Origin: an uncultured bacterium
GTDB taxonomy: Bacteria > Bdellovibrionota_C > UBA2361 > CALJRW01
NCBI GenBank assembly: GCA_937976335.1
Contig: CALJRW010000045.1
Span: 1 to 61,450, forward strand
DNA length: 61,450 bases
Reading direction: 5' to 3'
Under the pieces are notes generated by a model. The model saw only the letters and a program-made list of their open reading frames with translations. It ran no database searches and was not told the DNA's origin. Both the position numbers and the translations under genes were made by a program. This document shows positions 51,600 through 61,175 of this stretch, in pieces (positions within the stretch are counted from its first letter, which is position 1; each line of letters begins with the position of its first letter).

Positions 51600-52745
51600 C
51601 TATTGAATATATGAGTTTATAAAACTTATATTACTAGCATTCATTAAATTAGCAAAACGTGAGATATCATCAGGTCCACTAACTCCGCACGTATTACTAG
51701 TTCCATTTGACGTGACTCCAGCTAAAAACCATTCTGTTCCTCTTTTAACAAAAAGAGGTCCTCCTGAATCACCGAAACAAGTGTTACTAGAACTTCCATC
51801 ATATACAGCACTAATACTGTTAATGTTGTACGATGATACTTCCATAATACCTGCTTTTAAAGTTCCAGAATCTCCATCTTCATCTAAACCGTAACCCGCT
51901 ATTACAAATTGTTCTCCTTGTTCCAGCAAATCATTTTGAAGCAATTTAGCTTTTTTAGTTGGCAAGCTACTTTGAGTTGTAATAACTGCTACATCATTAA
52001 ATTCCATCCCAAGCCCATATCGAAAGGCAGGATGAGCATAAATGTTCTGAGAGAAAAATACTCCATTCCCCGTTATAATTGCAAAGCCAGAAACTGAAGA
52101 AGTAATGCAATGCGCTGCACTTATAATTGTCTTATTTGAAACAACAGTTCCTGAACAAGAATGGAGCGGTTCTCCTGCGCTATTGTAAGCAATAAGAAAA
52201 ACAACTGGAGAATCGCCAACAGTGCAAGCTTCTCCTTGGATGATTCTACTAAAAATTTCTCCAGAATTAGATCTGTATGTTGCATAATCTCCTGCAACTG
52301 CACACGGTTCAATCACTTCCTCTCTTGGAGGAGTATCATTTCCTCCTCCAGAACCTCCTGTTGAACTACCTCCAGGATTTAGATCACCTTGAGTACTACT
52401 TGTTAAATGACCATTTCTACAATCAAGAATTTCTCTTCTGAGTTTCTTAGTATTAGCTATTTTTCTATTAATTTTTATTACACTTTTAGCTTTTTTCTTT
52501 TCTCTCTTTAGAAGTTTGAATTTTTTAATTCTTTTCTTTAACTTTTTTAAAATCTTTGGAAATGAAACAAAAGAAACTCTTTCACCTTTAATTTTAACAA
52601 GATTAATTACTGAATTATTCTCAATACAAACATAATTTTTATTACTTTCAAAAGCCACACTATCAGCAGTTTGTGCTAGAACATCAGTAAAAATTGCATT
52701 TAAATTAAGTAGTGCTAATATTAGAAAAACTGTGTATTTATTCAT
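51600..52745 (-). CDS. Secreted trypsin-like serine protease with Lys-rich N-terminal segment
   Basis: A 381-residue exported S1 protease. Signal peptide (about 1-24); a Lys/Arg-rich helical segment between C40 and C109 (FPKILKKLKKRIKKFKLLK at 62-80); a Gly/Ser-rich linker (about 115-140); then the protease domain with H212 (SAAHC), D251 (NDVAVI) and S327 (GDSGGP). The mature N-terminal activation motif (IVGG) is not seen, so zymogen activation may differ. The same Lys-rich, Cys-bounded segment begins the 1335-residue protein at 34.6-38.6 kb (ILKKLKKQRK, closing Cys C127). Confidence 0.88.
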   Translation of the reverse strand: MNKYTVFLILALLNLNAIFTDVLAQTADSVAFESNKNYVCIENNSVINLVKIKGERVSFVSFPKILKKLKKRIKKFKLLKREKKKAKSVIKINRKIANTKKLRREILDCRNGHLTSSTQGDLNPGGSSTGGSGGGNDTPPREEVIEPCAVAGDYATYRSNSGEIFSRIIQGEACTVGDSPVVFLIAYNSAGEPLHSCSGTVVSNKTIISAAHCITSSVSGFAIITGNGVFFSQNIYAHPAFRYGLGMEFNDVAVITTQSSLPTKKAKLLQNDLLEQGEQFVIAGYGLDEDGDSGTLKAGIMEVSSYNINSISAVYDGSSSNTCFGDSGGPLFVKRGTEWFLAGVTSNGTSNTCGVSGPDDISRFANLMNASNISFINSYIQ

Positions 52746-52946
52746 TGGAAAACCCTAATAACTTTTTTAAAGTGAATTCTACGTACTTATCCGCACTATT
52801 ACTGTCTTTGATTCAGGTTAAAATGCTAAAATTAGGCGTTTAATCTAGATTAAACTGCTTTATATTGCTCTATAGCTTTGATTCTTACTTCAAAATTTAG
52901 ATGCATTGAAAATAAAGTACAAAAACATTTATAACAATGAAATAAA

Positions 52947-54017
52947 TCATATCACTATTTTATTAAAATGCCCCATTTTACGACCCTCTCTTACTTCTTC
53001 TTTCCCATAAAGATGCAAACTAATCATAGGATCTTTTAAAAGTTGATTAACGTCATGTAACTCATTTCCTATAAGATTACTCATTTGAACATCTGAGTGT
53101 CGCAAGCCATCACCTAAAGATAGACCTGCTACAGCTCTAATGTGTTGCTCAAATTGATCTATAGAACAAGCGTTTTGAGTCCAATGTCCAGAATTATGTA
53201 CCCTCGGAGCAATTTCATTAATAAGTAAATTATCTTTAGTTACAAAAAACTCTACTCCCATTACTCCAACATATTCTAACTCAATTAAGATTTTTTCTAC
53301 CATCTTGTAAGCTTCATCAATTTGAACTTCTGATAAATTAGAAGGAACAGAAGTAGTTCTAAGAATGCCTTCTTTATGAATATTTTCTCCTGGGTCAAAA
53401 AATGAAATTTTTCCATCTATTGACCTTGCAGCAATAACAGAAACCTCAAAGATAAAAGGTACGAATCCTTCAAGTATACATTCTTGTTGATTCATTTTTT
53501 GCCAGACATCAGCCAATGAGTTATTTTCAGAATCTATCTTCACTTGCCCTTTCCCATCATAACCAAAACGACGAGTTTTTAAGATTGATGGAGTTCCTAT
53601 ATTTTTTATTGCCTTTTCTAAGTCACTTTGATTCTCAACGTTTTCATAAGGAGCCGTGTTTAAATCAAGTGTGTTTAAAAAGTTTTTTTCAACTAAACGA
53701 TCTTGACTAACCGATAAAGCTTTTTTGGGTGGAAAAATCTGAGATTTTTTTTCAAGAACAGCGAGCGCTTCAGTTGGAATATTTTCAAACTCGAAAGTTA
53801 TCACATCTACTGATGAAGAAAAAGCATTTAATGCTTCAGAGTTGTCAAATGAAGCTATTGTAGAAGTATTGGAAACTTGTGATGCCACAGCATTTGAATT
53901 GGGATCGAAGATGTGTGTTTTAAAACCAAGTCGCGAGGCAGCGACTGCAAGCATTCTCCCTAATTGACCACCACCAAGTATACCAATTGTTTGCCCTGGC
54001 TTTAGGGTTTTACTCAT
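52947..54017 (-). CDS. purK: N5-carboxyaminoimidazole ribonucleotide synthase
   Basis: A 356-residue ATP-grasp enzyme that carboxylates AIR to N5-CAIR in purine synthesis. Seen: [22 protein letters not shown] at the start, [15 protein letters not shown] (ATP-binding loop), [25 protein letters not shown] near residue 265. The gene starts 8 bp inside the end of purE, so the two are translationally coupled in the order purE-purK and perform successive steps (PurK product goes to PurE). Confidence 0.95.
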   Translation of the reverse strand: MSKTLKPGQTIGILGGGQLGRMLAVAASRLGFKTHIFDPNSNAVASQVSNTSTIASFDNSEALNAFSSSVDVITFEFENIPTEALAVLEKKSQIFPPKKALSVSQDRLVEKNFLNTLDLNTAPYENVENQSDLEKAIKNIGTPSILKTRRFGYDGKGQVKIDSENNSLADVWQKMNQQECILEGFVPFIFEVSVIAARSIDGKISFFDPGENIHKEGILRTTSVPSNLSEVQIDEAYKMVEKILIELEYVGVMGVEFFVTKDNLLINEIAPRVHNSGHWTQNACSIDQFEQHIRAVAGLSLGDGLRHSDVQMSNLIGNELHDVNQLLKDPMISLHLYGKEEVREGRKMGHFNKIVI

Positions 54018-54498
54018 CTCTTGGTTCTTCCGCTACAGAATTGCTCAACTCAGCTCTCCAGTTATCTAGTTTTTGAGCAATAGTACTATTTGAAATCGCT
54101 AAAATAGAAGCAGCCATTAATCCAGCATTGTAGGCCCCAGGATCACCTATTGCAAGCGTTGCTACAGGAAAACCTCTTGGCATTTGAACAATTGAATACA
54201 GGCTATCTAATCCATCTAAATACTTACTTTTGACTGGAACCCCCAAGACTGGGATACGAGTTTTAGAAGCCATCATACCAGGCAAATGTGCAGCACCACC
54301 TGCACCAGCTATAATAACTTTTAGGCCTCGATCTATAGCAGATTTACCATAATCCCATAAACGATCAGGCGTTCTATGAGCCGATACAATTTTAGTTTCA
54401 TAGGTTATTCCTAATTCATCTAAAACTTTAGTCGCATTTTTCATAGTACTCCAGTCAGATTGACTGCCCATTACTATGCCAACATCTATATTATCCAT
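54010..54498 (-). CDS. purE: N5-carboxyaminoimidazole ribonucleotide mutase
   Basis: A 162-residue class I PurE converting N5-CAIR to CAIR. Signature [17 protein letters not shown], catalytic [12 protein letters not shown] and [25 protein letters not shown] are all present, and length is normal. First gene of the purE-purK pair. A weak ribosome site (GGGA) precedes the ATG, and tattat about 35 nt upstream may be the -10. Confidence 0.96.
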   Translation of the reverse strand: MDNIDVGIVMGSQSDWSTMKNATKVLDELGITYETKIVSAHRTPDRLWDYGKSAIDRGLKVIIAGAGGAAHLPGMMASKTRIPVLGVPVKSKYLDGLDSLYSIVQMPRGFPVATLAIGDPGAYNAGLMAASILAISNSTIAQKLDNWRAELSNSVAEEPRDE

Positions 54499-54637
54499 CT
54501 TTTTATTCCCGTACTCATAATAACTAATTAAAGTTATAATTGCAATTTAGTTCAACACTATATGCTATCGTAAAATCACCCAAAAAGACTCTTATTACTT
54601 GTAAAAGATCTAGTGTTTAGCTATCTTACGCTCTTCT

Positions 54638-55972
54638 ATGAAATCGTTTAAACTTCTTCCTATTTCTCTCTTTTTTCTTGTTTTTGCAAGTTCATATATA
54701 TATCTAAACCAAAATTTTCTTACAAAAAAAACTTACGAAATACTTGTAAAAGAATTAGAAGATAAACAGTATCCTAATAATCCTGATATTGAAAATCGTT
54801 CTTCTGACTGGAAAAATTACAAACATCAGAAAGCAATCATTGAAAGGCATGGAAAAGATGACTTTTCTATCATTTTTCTTGCTTCAAATTCTAGTAGCGA
54901 CACTATAAAATTGAGTCATATAAATCTGTTAGAAATGATTCCGACACTTCCTAACTATATTAATAATACATATCTTAAAACAATTGGAATCATTAATGCT
55001 GAATGGAATAGACAAGAAGTTTTATTTAGAAAAGGGAAATTCTTAATATCAAATGAACATGAAGAAGGTTCTAAAACGACAAGAGTTGATCTTGCTAGAA
55101 ACTGCTTGAATAGTTTTTTGTGGGAGTTAATTACTTTTACAGAAGAAAATGGGATTGAAAAACCTAATTATCATGGATGGTTTAATTTTCCTAAAAAACT
55201 TTATATTGAATTATTCAACGAAGTTAATAAAGGGAAGTTAACATTTAAAGAATATGAAAATTTTTTACTTGACTATAAAGATCCTCCGAAGCAAAAAATT
55301 GATCTTAATTTACTACGATCCATTAAAAGCGAAAAAATACTCAAATTTAAAAATTTAAATAATCAATTTTACCCCTTAACAGGCGCAAGAAAAAGCAAAT
55401 TTAAGAACATCATCTATCCAAAAAATCCTAAAAACATAAATGATTTTCTAACTGACAAAACCTCATTTGCAACTTTCCTTTATCCAGGCATTTACTCTAA
55501 ATCTGATCCAAGGCCAACAACATTAAGTATGCTTGCAAAACCTAAAAAAGTTATTTTTCGAGAAACAATATCTAAGAATTTTTATAAAGATAAAACTTTC
55601 GAATTAGATGTTGTTTTTGAAAGAAAAAATAATCCTCAATATATAACAAGAGTAGTAATTGGAGGATTAAAAAAAGATTCAATAAAACAGTTAAAAATTG
55701 AAGATTATAATAAAGGTCTAAAAATGCCTATGGGTATTGGAAATCATTCTTTTTATGAAAATATTGATTATTCAGAAAAACATTCTTCAAAAGATAGTCC
55801 ATATTATGCATTTATCATTGACGGCAAAGGTAATTGGATTGACAGCCATTTTTTTGGCATTGATGGGCCTCTTCTTCATTTTGATGATAAGAAAGAAAGC
55901 TTACTACACTATTGGTTACTTTCTTTTGAAAGGCATGCTATGGTTAGTCATTTAACTTTTACTTTATATTAA
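54638..55972 (+). CDS. Secreted or membrane-anchored protein of unknown function, 444 aa
   Basis: A single N-terminal hydrophobic segment (about 6-24) acts as signal or anchor; the rest is hydrophilic, mixed alpha/beta. No family recognised. Short repeating features are absent. Conserved-looking stretches include HEEGSKTTRVDLARNC, FATFLYPGIYSKSDPRPTT, and AFIIDGKGNWIDSHFFGIDGPLLHFDDK near the C-terminus. It ends 30 bp from the convergent GT-C gene. A periplasmic role is inferred from the N-terminus alone. Confidence 0.55.
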   Translation: MKSFKLLPISLFFLVFASSYIYLNQNFLTKKTYEILVKELEDKQYPNNPDIENRSSDWKNYKHQKAIIERHGKDDFSIIFLASNSSSDTIKLSHINLLEMIPTLPNYINNTYLKTIGIINAEWNRQEVLFRKGKFLISNEHEEGSKTTRVDLARNCLNSFLWELITFTEENGIEKPNYHGWFNFPKKLYIELFNEVNKGKLTFKEYENFLLDYKDPPKQKIDLNLLRSIKSEKILKFKNLNNQFYPLTGARKSKFKNIIYPKNPKNINDFLTDKTSFATFLYPGIYSKSDPRPTTLSMLAKPKKVIFRETISKNFYKDKTFELDVVFERKNNPQYITRVVIGGLKKDSIKQLKIEDYNKGLKMPMGIGNHSFYENIDYSEKHSSKDSPYYAFIIDGKGNWIDSHFFGIDGPLLHFDDKKESLLHYWLLSFERHAMVSHLTFTLY

Positions 55973-56002
55973 AGTAATTAGTTAGAAAATTTTTCAACCA
56001 AA

Positions 56003-57532
56003 TTAACTCATGTCAATTCTTTCAAATAGCGCGTGATATCTTTTACTAGAAAATTTTGTTACTTTTCTTAACTTATACTTATCAATAAAATCTTTATATT
56101 CAATAAACTCCTTAGTTCTTTTAGCTACACCATCAAAAGCATTTGGACTTTTTAAATTTGGTGCTGCAAGATAAAGAATTATATAACGTGGATACTGTTC
56201 TAAAACAGTCTTTGGTTTAATTTTGCCTATAGCTTCATTACGTTCTACAACTATTGGTGAAGCTAATCCCCACCAATCAAATATCTTGCCTTTATAATAA
56301 TAACCAAGACGACCTACGTCACTCGCCGATAAAATATCATCTTCATCTGCGAATTCGTTAACATATTTGATAAGTGGCATTATTGCTATTTCTGAACTTT
56401 CATTTATTTTTTTAGAAATATGGAGTTCAATTGGAAGTAAGTAAATACCATAACTAATGTAAGAAAATATTATAGAAAAGAGAATATATCGCCAAAAAAA
56501 ATTTTTTCTAATAGTTATCAAACTTAAGACAAAAACTGAACCAAGAAGCGGTCCAACTGTACTAAAAAAACGCGCTGTAGGCATTGAATCTCCACCAGTA
56601 AAAATCGCAAAAAAAATTTGCATAAATATCATTAAAGAGCCAATTGAAAGAAAGTAAGTTAAGTGAGGATTTTGTTTTTTAAATAAATTGTTATTAAATG
56701 AAAATATTACTAAGAAAAAAGATAAGAAACTAGCAACTAGAACTTGTAACCCTGCTCTTGATGTTACATAACTTACACCATTTAAGATTGTAGCCAATTT
56801 AAGACCATTAAACTTTGCGCTAACAGTATTTGGTAGTAGATGTCCATAGTAATAGATTCCCCAAGATTCATAAATTACAACAGCAGTTATAAGATAAATA
56901 AGCCACAACCATAAAAATTTTGAATATAAACGATTTGTAAATTTTGAGTACAAAACTCTAAATAAAATAAAGAATAAGGTAAAAACAAAAGCTTCTGGCC
57001 GTGACATATGAAATAAAAAAATTCCTATTAAAGAATATAAGCCTTTCCCTGACACTATTTCCAAACTGAATAAATGAGCAGATAAAAGAAAAAGAAATCC
57101 TACCATAGAAGTTTCCATTCCTTGTGTTACCCAAGCTAAAGATGATGTAGTAAAGGAAGATAGAACAAATGCAAGAATAGCAGGACTGACAAGCCACTTA
57201 GAATAAGTTCCAGACTGCAATCTAATTTTAGTCGAATAAAAAGATACTAGCAAAGATAAAAAGAAAAATATAATACCTAATATTTTTGAGGCAATTACGC
57301 TTCCAATCCCTATAATTTCACATATAGATAATAGCAACATCCAAAAAAAAGAAGATGTAGCTTCTACTCTATCACCATTTGAAAAAACAAAACCATTTCC
57401 TAATGCGACATTTTTTGCATAAGTAAAAGTTATAAAAGCATCATCTATTGTTATAGGAAGAAAAAGATAGATTGCATACACTAAATAGCTACAGGTAAGT
57501 AGTAATATTAGAAAATTAAATTTTTTACTCAT
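56003..57532 (-). CDS. GT-C-type membrane glycosyltransferase
   Basis: A 509-residue polytopic protein (about 10-11 helices). TIDDAFITFTYAKNVALGNG followed by FSNGDRVEATSSFFWMLLLS is the hallmark of a family of bacterial GT-C enzymes with the DD motif after helix 1. The C-terminal soluble part (about 390-509) contains SASDVGRLGYYYKGKIFDWWGL and KYDxF-type ends, typical for this family. Probably transfers a polyprenyl-linked sugar to a cell-envelope acceptor. Fourth of five GT-C-like genes in the window. Confidence 0.78.
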   Translation of the reverse strand: MSKKFNFLILLLTCSYLVYAIYLFLPITIDDAFITFTYAKNVALGNGFVFSNGDRVEATSSFFWMLLLSICEIIGIGSVIASKILGIIFFFLSLLVSFYSTKIRLQSGTYSKWLVSPAILAFVLSSFTTSSLAWVTQGMETSMVGFLFLLSAHLFSLEIVSGKGLYSLIGIFLFHMSRPEAFVFTLFFILFRVLYSKFTNRLYSKFLWLWLIYLITAVVIYESWGIYYYGHLLPNTVSAKFNGLKLATILNGVSYVTSRAGLQVLVASFLSFFLVIFSFNNNLFKKQNPHLTYFLSIGSLMIFMQIFFAIFTGGDSMPTARFFSTVGPLLGSVFVLSLITIRKNFFWRYILFSIIFSYISYGIYLLPIELHISKKINESSEIAIMPLIKYVNEFADEDDILSASDVGRLGYYYKGKIFDWWGLASPIVVERNEAIGKIKPKTVLEQYPRYIILYLAAPNLKSPNAFDGVAKRTKEFIEYKDFIDKYKLRKVTKFSSKRYHALFERIDMS

Positions 57533-57635
57533 TAATAATTTTAAAATTATTCAAAAAGATTAACATCTTATTTGATTACTAGTCTAGAAAGAATAAAACA
57601 TGCAATAAATAGTATGGCTTAGATTCTTAACATAC

Positions 57636-57644
57636 TGTTACAAT
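57636..57644 (+). promoter_or_regulatory. Extended -10 before the M81 peptidase gene
   Basis: TGT-TACAAT ends 5 nt before the ATG at 57650, with no ribosome site; probable leaderless start. Confidence 0.45.
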
Positions 57645-57649
57645 AGATC

Positions 57650-59062
57650 ATGAGTTTTAAAGTACTAATTAGTGGCTTTGGCCACGAAAGTAATACATTT
57701 TCCCCTTTCTCAACTCAAAAAAAAGACTTTCGTATCATTAAAGAAACTCCAGAATTTGTTCAGAAGACTATTGATTTAGCAAATATTCAAAATATAGAAA
57801 TAAAACAAGCTGGCCTAATGAACATTATGACAGGTGGAAAAATTTCTGAAAATGATTTCGAAGAACTCCTAAACGAAATGCTAACTCAAATTAAAAAAGA
57901 ATTACCCTTTAATGGACTTTTACTAAGAATGCATGGAGGAATGGAAGTAGAAAATCTTGGACATGGAACAACTGAAGTTCTTAAGAGAATAAGAAAATTA
58001 GTAGGCGAAGAAACTCTTATCTCTTGCTATTTAGATTTACACGGAAACATTCCAAAAGAATTTGAAAAATATGTTAATATAGTATCTGCTCTTAGAACTG
58101 CTCCACACGTTGATAGAATAGAAACTTTTCAGCGATCTGCAAAACTGCTTTTTGATTCTCTAAACAATAAATCAACTCCAAAAACTGTTGTTATTCCTAT
58201 CCCTATGATTTTTCCTGGTGAAAAAGTCATTACAGATGTTGAACCCGGAAAATCTCTCTATGCAAAACTAAAGCTGATTGATAAAAAACCTAACATTCTT
58301 GCCTCTTCTTTAATGGTTGGTTTCGCATGGGCAGATGTTAAACAAGCTGGATCTAGTGTAATAGTAAGTGCAGAAGATTATGATACAGCTCGCTCTGAAG
58401 CACTAGAGCTTGCAAGAACTTTCTGGAATCAAAGAAAGAATTTTGATTTTGACTGCGAAACAATGGAAGTAAAAAAAGCAATTAAACTTGCAAATGACGA
58501 TCCAAAAACTGTTTTTATATCAGATTCTGGAGATAATGTTACGGCTGGAGCAGCCGGAGATATTTGTGAAGTACTCGATGAACTAATAAAACAAAAGATT
58601 AAAAATACAGTTTTTGCACAAATTTATGATGAAGAAGCTGTAATGTTATGTAAAAAAAATGGCCTTGGTAGTGAAATAGAATTTTATTTAGGTGGGAAAC
58701 TAGATACCCTTTTTGGAAAACCATATAAAGTTAAAGGTAAAGTAAAAAAAATCTCAAAAGTTGGTAATATTGAAACTATTATATTTCAAATTGACGGCAT
58801 TGACTTGTTAATAACTAAAGAAAGATTCCCTCTAAGAACTGTTCAAGAATTTGAAGAATTAGGTATAGACTTACTTAGCAAAAATATTGTCGTAGTTAAG
58901 CTCGGTTATTTATATCCACCGCTTGAAGAAATAGCACCAAGGGCAATTATGGCTTTTTCTACTGGTCCAGCATGTCAAAAAATAGAAAAATTTTCGTATA
59001 AAAACATAAGAAGACCTATCTTTCCGCTTGATTATGATATGGTTTGGGATGCAAATAAGTAG
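57650..59062 (+). CDS. M81-family metallopeptidase (MlrC-like)
   Basis: A 470-residue cytoplasmic protein. N-terminal GFGHESNTFSPFST, LRMHGGMEVENLGHGTTEVL, CYLDLHGNIPKEFEKYVN and LRTAPHVDRIETFQRS are the M81 (microcystinase C, MlrC) motifs that hold the metal ligands. The C-terminal domain (about 290-470) carries ISDSGDNVTAGAAGD, also typical. MlrC cleaves the linear peptides made in microcystin breakdown, but most relatives have unknown substrates. No mlrA/B genes here. Confidence 0.9.
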   Translation: MSFKVLISGFGHESNTFSPFSTQKKDFRIIKETPEFVQKTIDLANIQNIEIKQAGLMNIMTGGKISENDFEELLNEMLTQIKKELPFNGLLLRMHGGMEVENLGHGTTEVLKRIRKLVGEETLISCYLDLHGNIPKEFEKYVNIVSALRTAPHVDRIETFQRSAKLLFDSLNNKSTPKTVVIPIPMIFPGEKVITDVEPGKSLYAKLKLIDKKPNILASSLMVGFAWADVKQAGSSVIVSAEDYDTARSEALELARTFWNQRKNFDFDCETMEVKKAIKLANDDPKTVFISDSGDNVTAGAAGDICEVLDELIKQKIKNTVFAQIYDEEAVMLCKKNGLGSEIEFYLGGKLDTLFGKPYKVKGKVKKISKVGNIETIIFQIDGIDLLITKERFPLRTVQEFEELGIDLLSKNIVVVKLGYLYPPLEEIAPRAIMAFSTGPACQKIEKFSYKNIRRPIFPLDYDMVWDANK

Positions 59063-59137
59063 TTTTTTCTTCGTAATGAATTAAAACTTTCAATTTTACT
59101 ACTGCCTTCAAGACAAATTTAATGCTAATTTAACAGC

Positions 59138-59638
59138 ATGAAAAAGATTCTATTTGTTACACTCTTGAGCGTCATTTCCAGCACAACTAGCTTGACTGAA
59201 GAACCATTTTCTCTTGAAGTTCAAAAACCTTACGAACTTCAAGAAGAACAAAATACTACAAGTAAAATTCTATTTTGGCTTCCAAATAGAATTTTAGATT
59301 TTTTTGATATTTTTCATGCTGACGTTGGAATGGGTCCTTCTTTTGGAGGTGTTGTAAGAGTTTCCAGATATGTACAAGCAGGATATAGAACTTTTAGCCC
59401 AGCATCTCTAAGAATTGGAGCTTTTGGAAGACGTGCGCCTTTTACCGTTGAAACTACAAACGAAATTGGAATAAGCCCTGCATTTAAACAATCTTTTGAT
59501 AGGAAAATATGTAACGGTGAAGTGGGTGTTGGACTAGATTTACTTCTTTTTGGTGCATATGGAGGAATATGTATTGATGAGGCAGTTGATTTTCTAGGAG
59601 GTTTGTTTTTTTTAGATCTGTTAAAAGATGATTACTAA
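59138..59638 (+). CDS. Small secreted protein, unknown
   Basis: A 166-residue protein with a signal peptide (about 1-19). The middle contains Gly-rich, beta-hairpin-like sequence (DVGMGPSFGGVVRVSRYVQAG, then GVGLDLLLFGAYGGIC) suggesting a small outer-membrane or lipoprotein-like fold. No family recognised. A TAATTT hexamer with TG one base before it ends 6 nt before the ATG. Followed after 61 bp (filled by a palindromic repeat) by a GT-C-like gene. Confidence 0.55.
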   Translation: MKKILFVTLLSVISSTTSLTEEPFSLEVQKPYELQEEQNTTSKILFWLPNRILDFFDIFHADVGMGPSFGGVVRVSRYVQAGYRTFSPASLRIGAFGRRAPFTVETTNEIGISPAFKQSFDRKICNGEVGVGLDLLLFGAYGGICIDEAVDFLGGLFFLDLLKDDY

Positions 59639-59697
59639 TAATTATAGAAAATCCGAAAAAGCTTATTTTCGAAAATTACTTTTTGAAATAATTATAT
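59638..59697. repeat. Family-1 palindromic repeat filling the intergenic gap
   Basis: attatagaaaatccgaaaaag (59641-59661) is complementary, imperfectly, to ctttttgaaataattat (59679-59695). The right half is nearly the same as 39007-39028. The element takes up almost the whole gap between the secreted protein and the following gene and ends 3 bp before its ATG. Confidence 0.65.
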
Positions 59698-59699
59698 AA

Positions 59700-61175
59700 A
59701 TGACTAAAACTGAAAAATCTTATTTATATTTACTAGCTTTTATCATAGGTCTGTCTTTTTGGCATTGGCCTACTTTTGATCCTGATCTTGGCTGGCACTT
59801 GTTGGGAGGAAAGTTAACCCTCTTGAATGGCAAAGTACCAGATATAGATATCATAAATACTTTTAACCAAAATTGGCTTGACTATCATTGGCTAGCTCAA
59901 ATTATTTTTTTTAAAATTTACAATTCTTTTGGATATATAGGTTTACAAATTTTTCATGGCATTACCTGTGCTTTTATTGGAGTTAGTTTACTAAAGTTAA
60001 TTTTTATAATACAAAAAAATAATAATACGTTTCTTTCATCGCTTATTGTTTTGACAATATGTATGCTACTACTTAACGAAGTCAGTGCAGTAAGGCCACA
60101 GATTTTTGCAATTTTAATTATTATCAACGTTTTTAGCCTACTCCTATCTAACAAATGTCATAAAACTGAATTAGCTCTTTCTTTTCTAGCAGCAATTGTA
60201 CTTTGCAATATGCATGTTTACTGGATATTTATACCTTTTCTCTGGTTAACTCTTAGAGTTTTTCCTAGGTATATTGATAATGATAGTTTTTCACTCGGCT
60301 ACGCTTGGGGTGGATTCTTATTGATAGCTACTGCTGCTCTCCTATCACCCTACGGAATATTACCTTTTGGTCCAGAAAACAAATTTATTTTAGCAAACTA
60401 TGCTTTAATTTGGGATTATCTGTTAATGCCGGGCGAGCTTAGAAATTATATTAATGAAATGAAACCAGGACTAGCTGGTTCTCACATCATTGGACTAAGT
60501 TTTATTTTCATAGTTTCAACAGTTATCATTTATTTGCGAGAAAAATCTTACAAAAAAAATTATCTCTACTTTATTCTATTCTTTATTAGTGGAATTCTTT
60601 TCATTCGTGGTCTCAAATTTGTTAGCATCTTTACTGTGCTCAGCACTCCAATTTTTACTATTGCGTTCCATAATTTAAATTTTGATATTCGATTTAAAAA
60701 AATTGCCACAATATTCTTTTTTCTTTTACTCGCTTTTTTTAGCTACAAAACAATAGTTAATTTTCCAACTGATGAATCAATACAAAGAAGCGAAGGGCTC
60801 CCTATTGAGGCTTGTAGTAAAATTCCGACTCTTAATATACAGCCAAGAAATGGAAGAAAGCATGTACGTGTGCTTACTCATTTTAACTATGGCGGTTGGT
60901 GCAGATGGCAAATGTACGAAAAAGATCCCAACTTTGATGGAAGAGTTACAACTGACGGAAGAACACAGTTTGTAAACCCTAAACATTTTACAAAACAGTA
61001 CAAACTACATGCGTTAAAATTAGGCTGGTTTGAAACTTTAAAGAAATGGGATCCAGATATTTATTTAGTACATATTGATACAGGCCTTGCTCAATTTTTA
61101 ATTAAAGCACAAAGTAACTGGAAACTAGTTCATCAAGATAACTTTTTTGCTCTATTTGTTCCTATTGCAAAATAG
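59700..61175 (+). CDS. Polytopic membrane protein, GT-C-like
   Basis: A 491-residue protein with about 10-11 helices up to residue 355 and a soluble C-terminal part (about 356-491). The loop after helix 1, PTFDPDLGWHLLGGKLTLLNG, and the following WLDYHWLAQIIFFKIYNSFG belong to a common, mostly uncharacterised family with the GT-C layout; acidic residues sit where GT-C enzymes have their catalytic pair. A transferase role is inference. The start codon lies directly after a palindromic repeat. Confidence 0.7.
   Translation: MTKTEKSYLYLLAFIIGLSFWHWPTFDPDLGWHLLGGKLTLLNGKVPDIDIINTFNQNWLDYHWLAQIIFFKIYNSFGYIGLQIFHGITCAFIGVSLLKLIFIIQKNNNTFLSSLIVLTICMLLLNEVSAVRPQIFAILIIINVFSLLLSNKCHKTELALSFLAAIVLCNMHVYWIFIPFLWLTLRVFPRYIDNDSFSLGYAWGGFLLIATAALLSPYGILPFGPENKFILANYALIWDYLLMPGELRNYINEMKPGLAGSHIIGLSFIFIVSTVIIYLREKSYKKNYLYFILFFISGILFIRGLKFVSIFTVLSTPIFTIAFHNLNFDIRFKKIATIFFFLLLAFFSYKTIVNFPTDESIQRSEGLPIEACSKIPTLNIQPRNGRKHVRVLTHFNYGGWCRWQMYEKDPNFDGRVTTDGRTQFVNPKHFTKQYKLHALKLGWFETLKKWDPDIYLVHIDTGLAQFLIKAQSNWKLVHQDNFFALFVPIAK

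Noticed and set aside
57650..59062. Microcystin-degradation cluster
   Set aside because: Only the MlrC-like gene is present; mlrA, mlrB and mlrD are absent, and MlrC relatives are widespread in bacteria that do not degrade microcystin.
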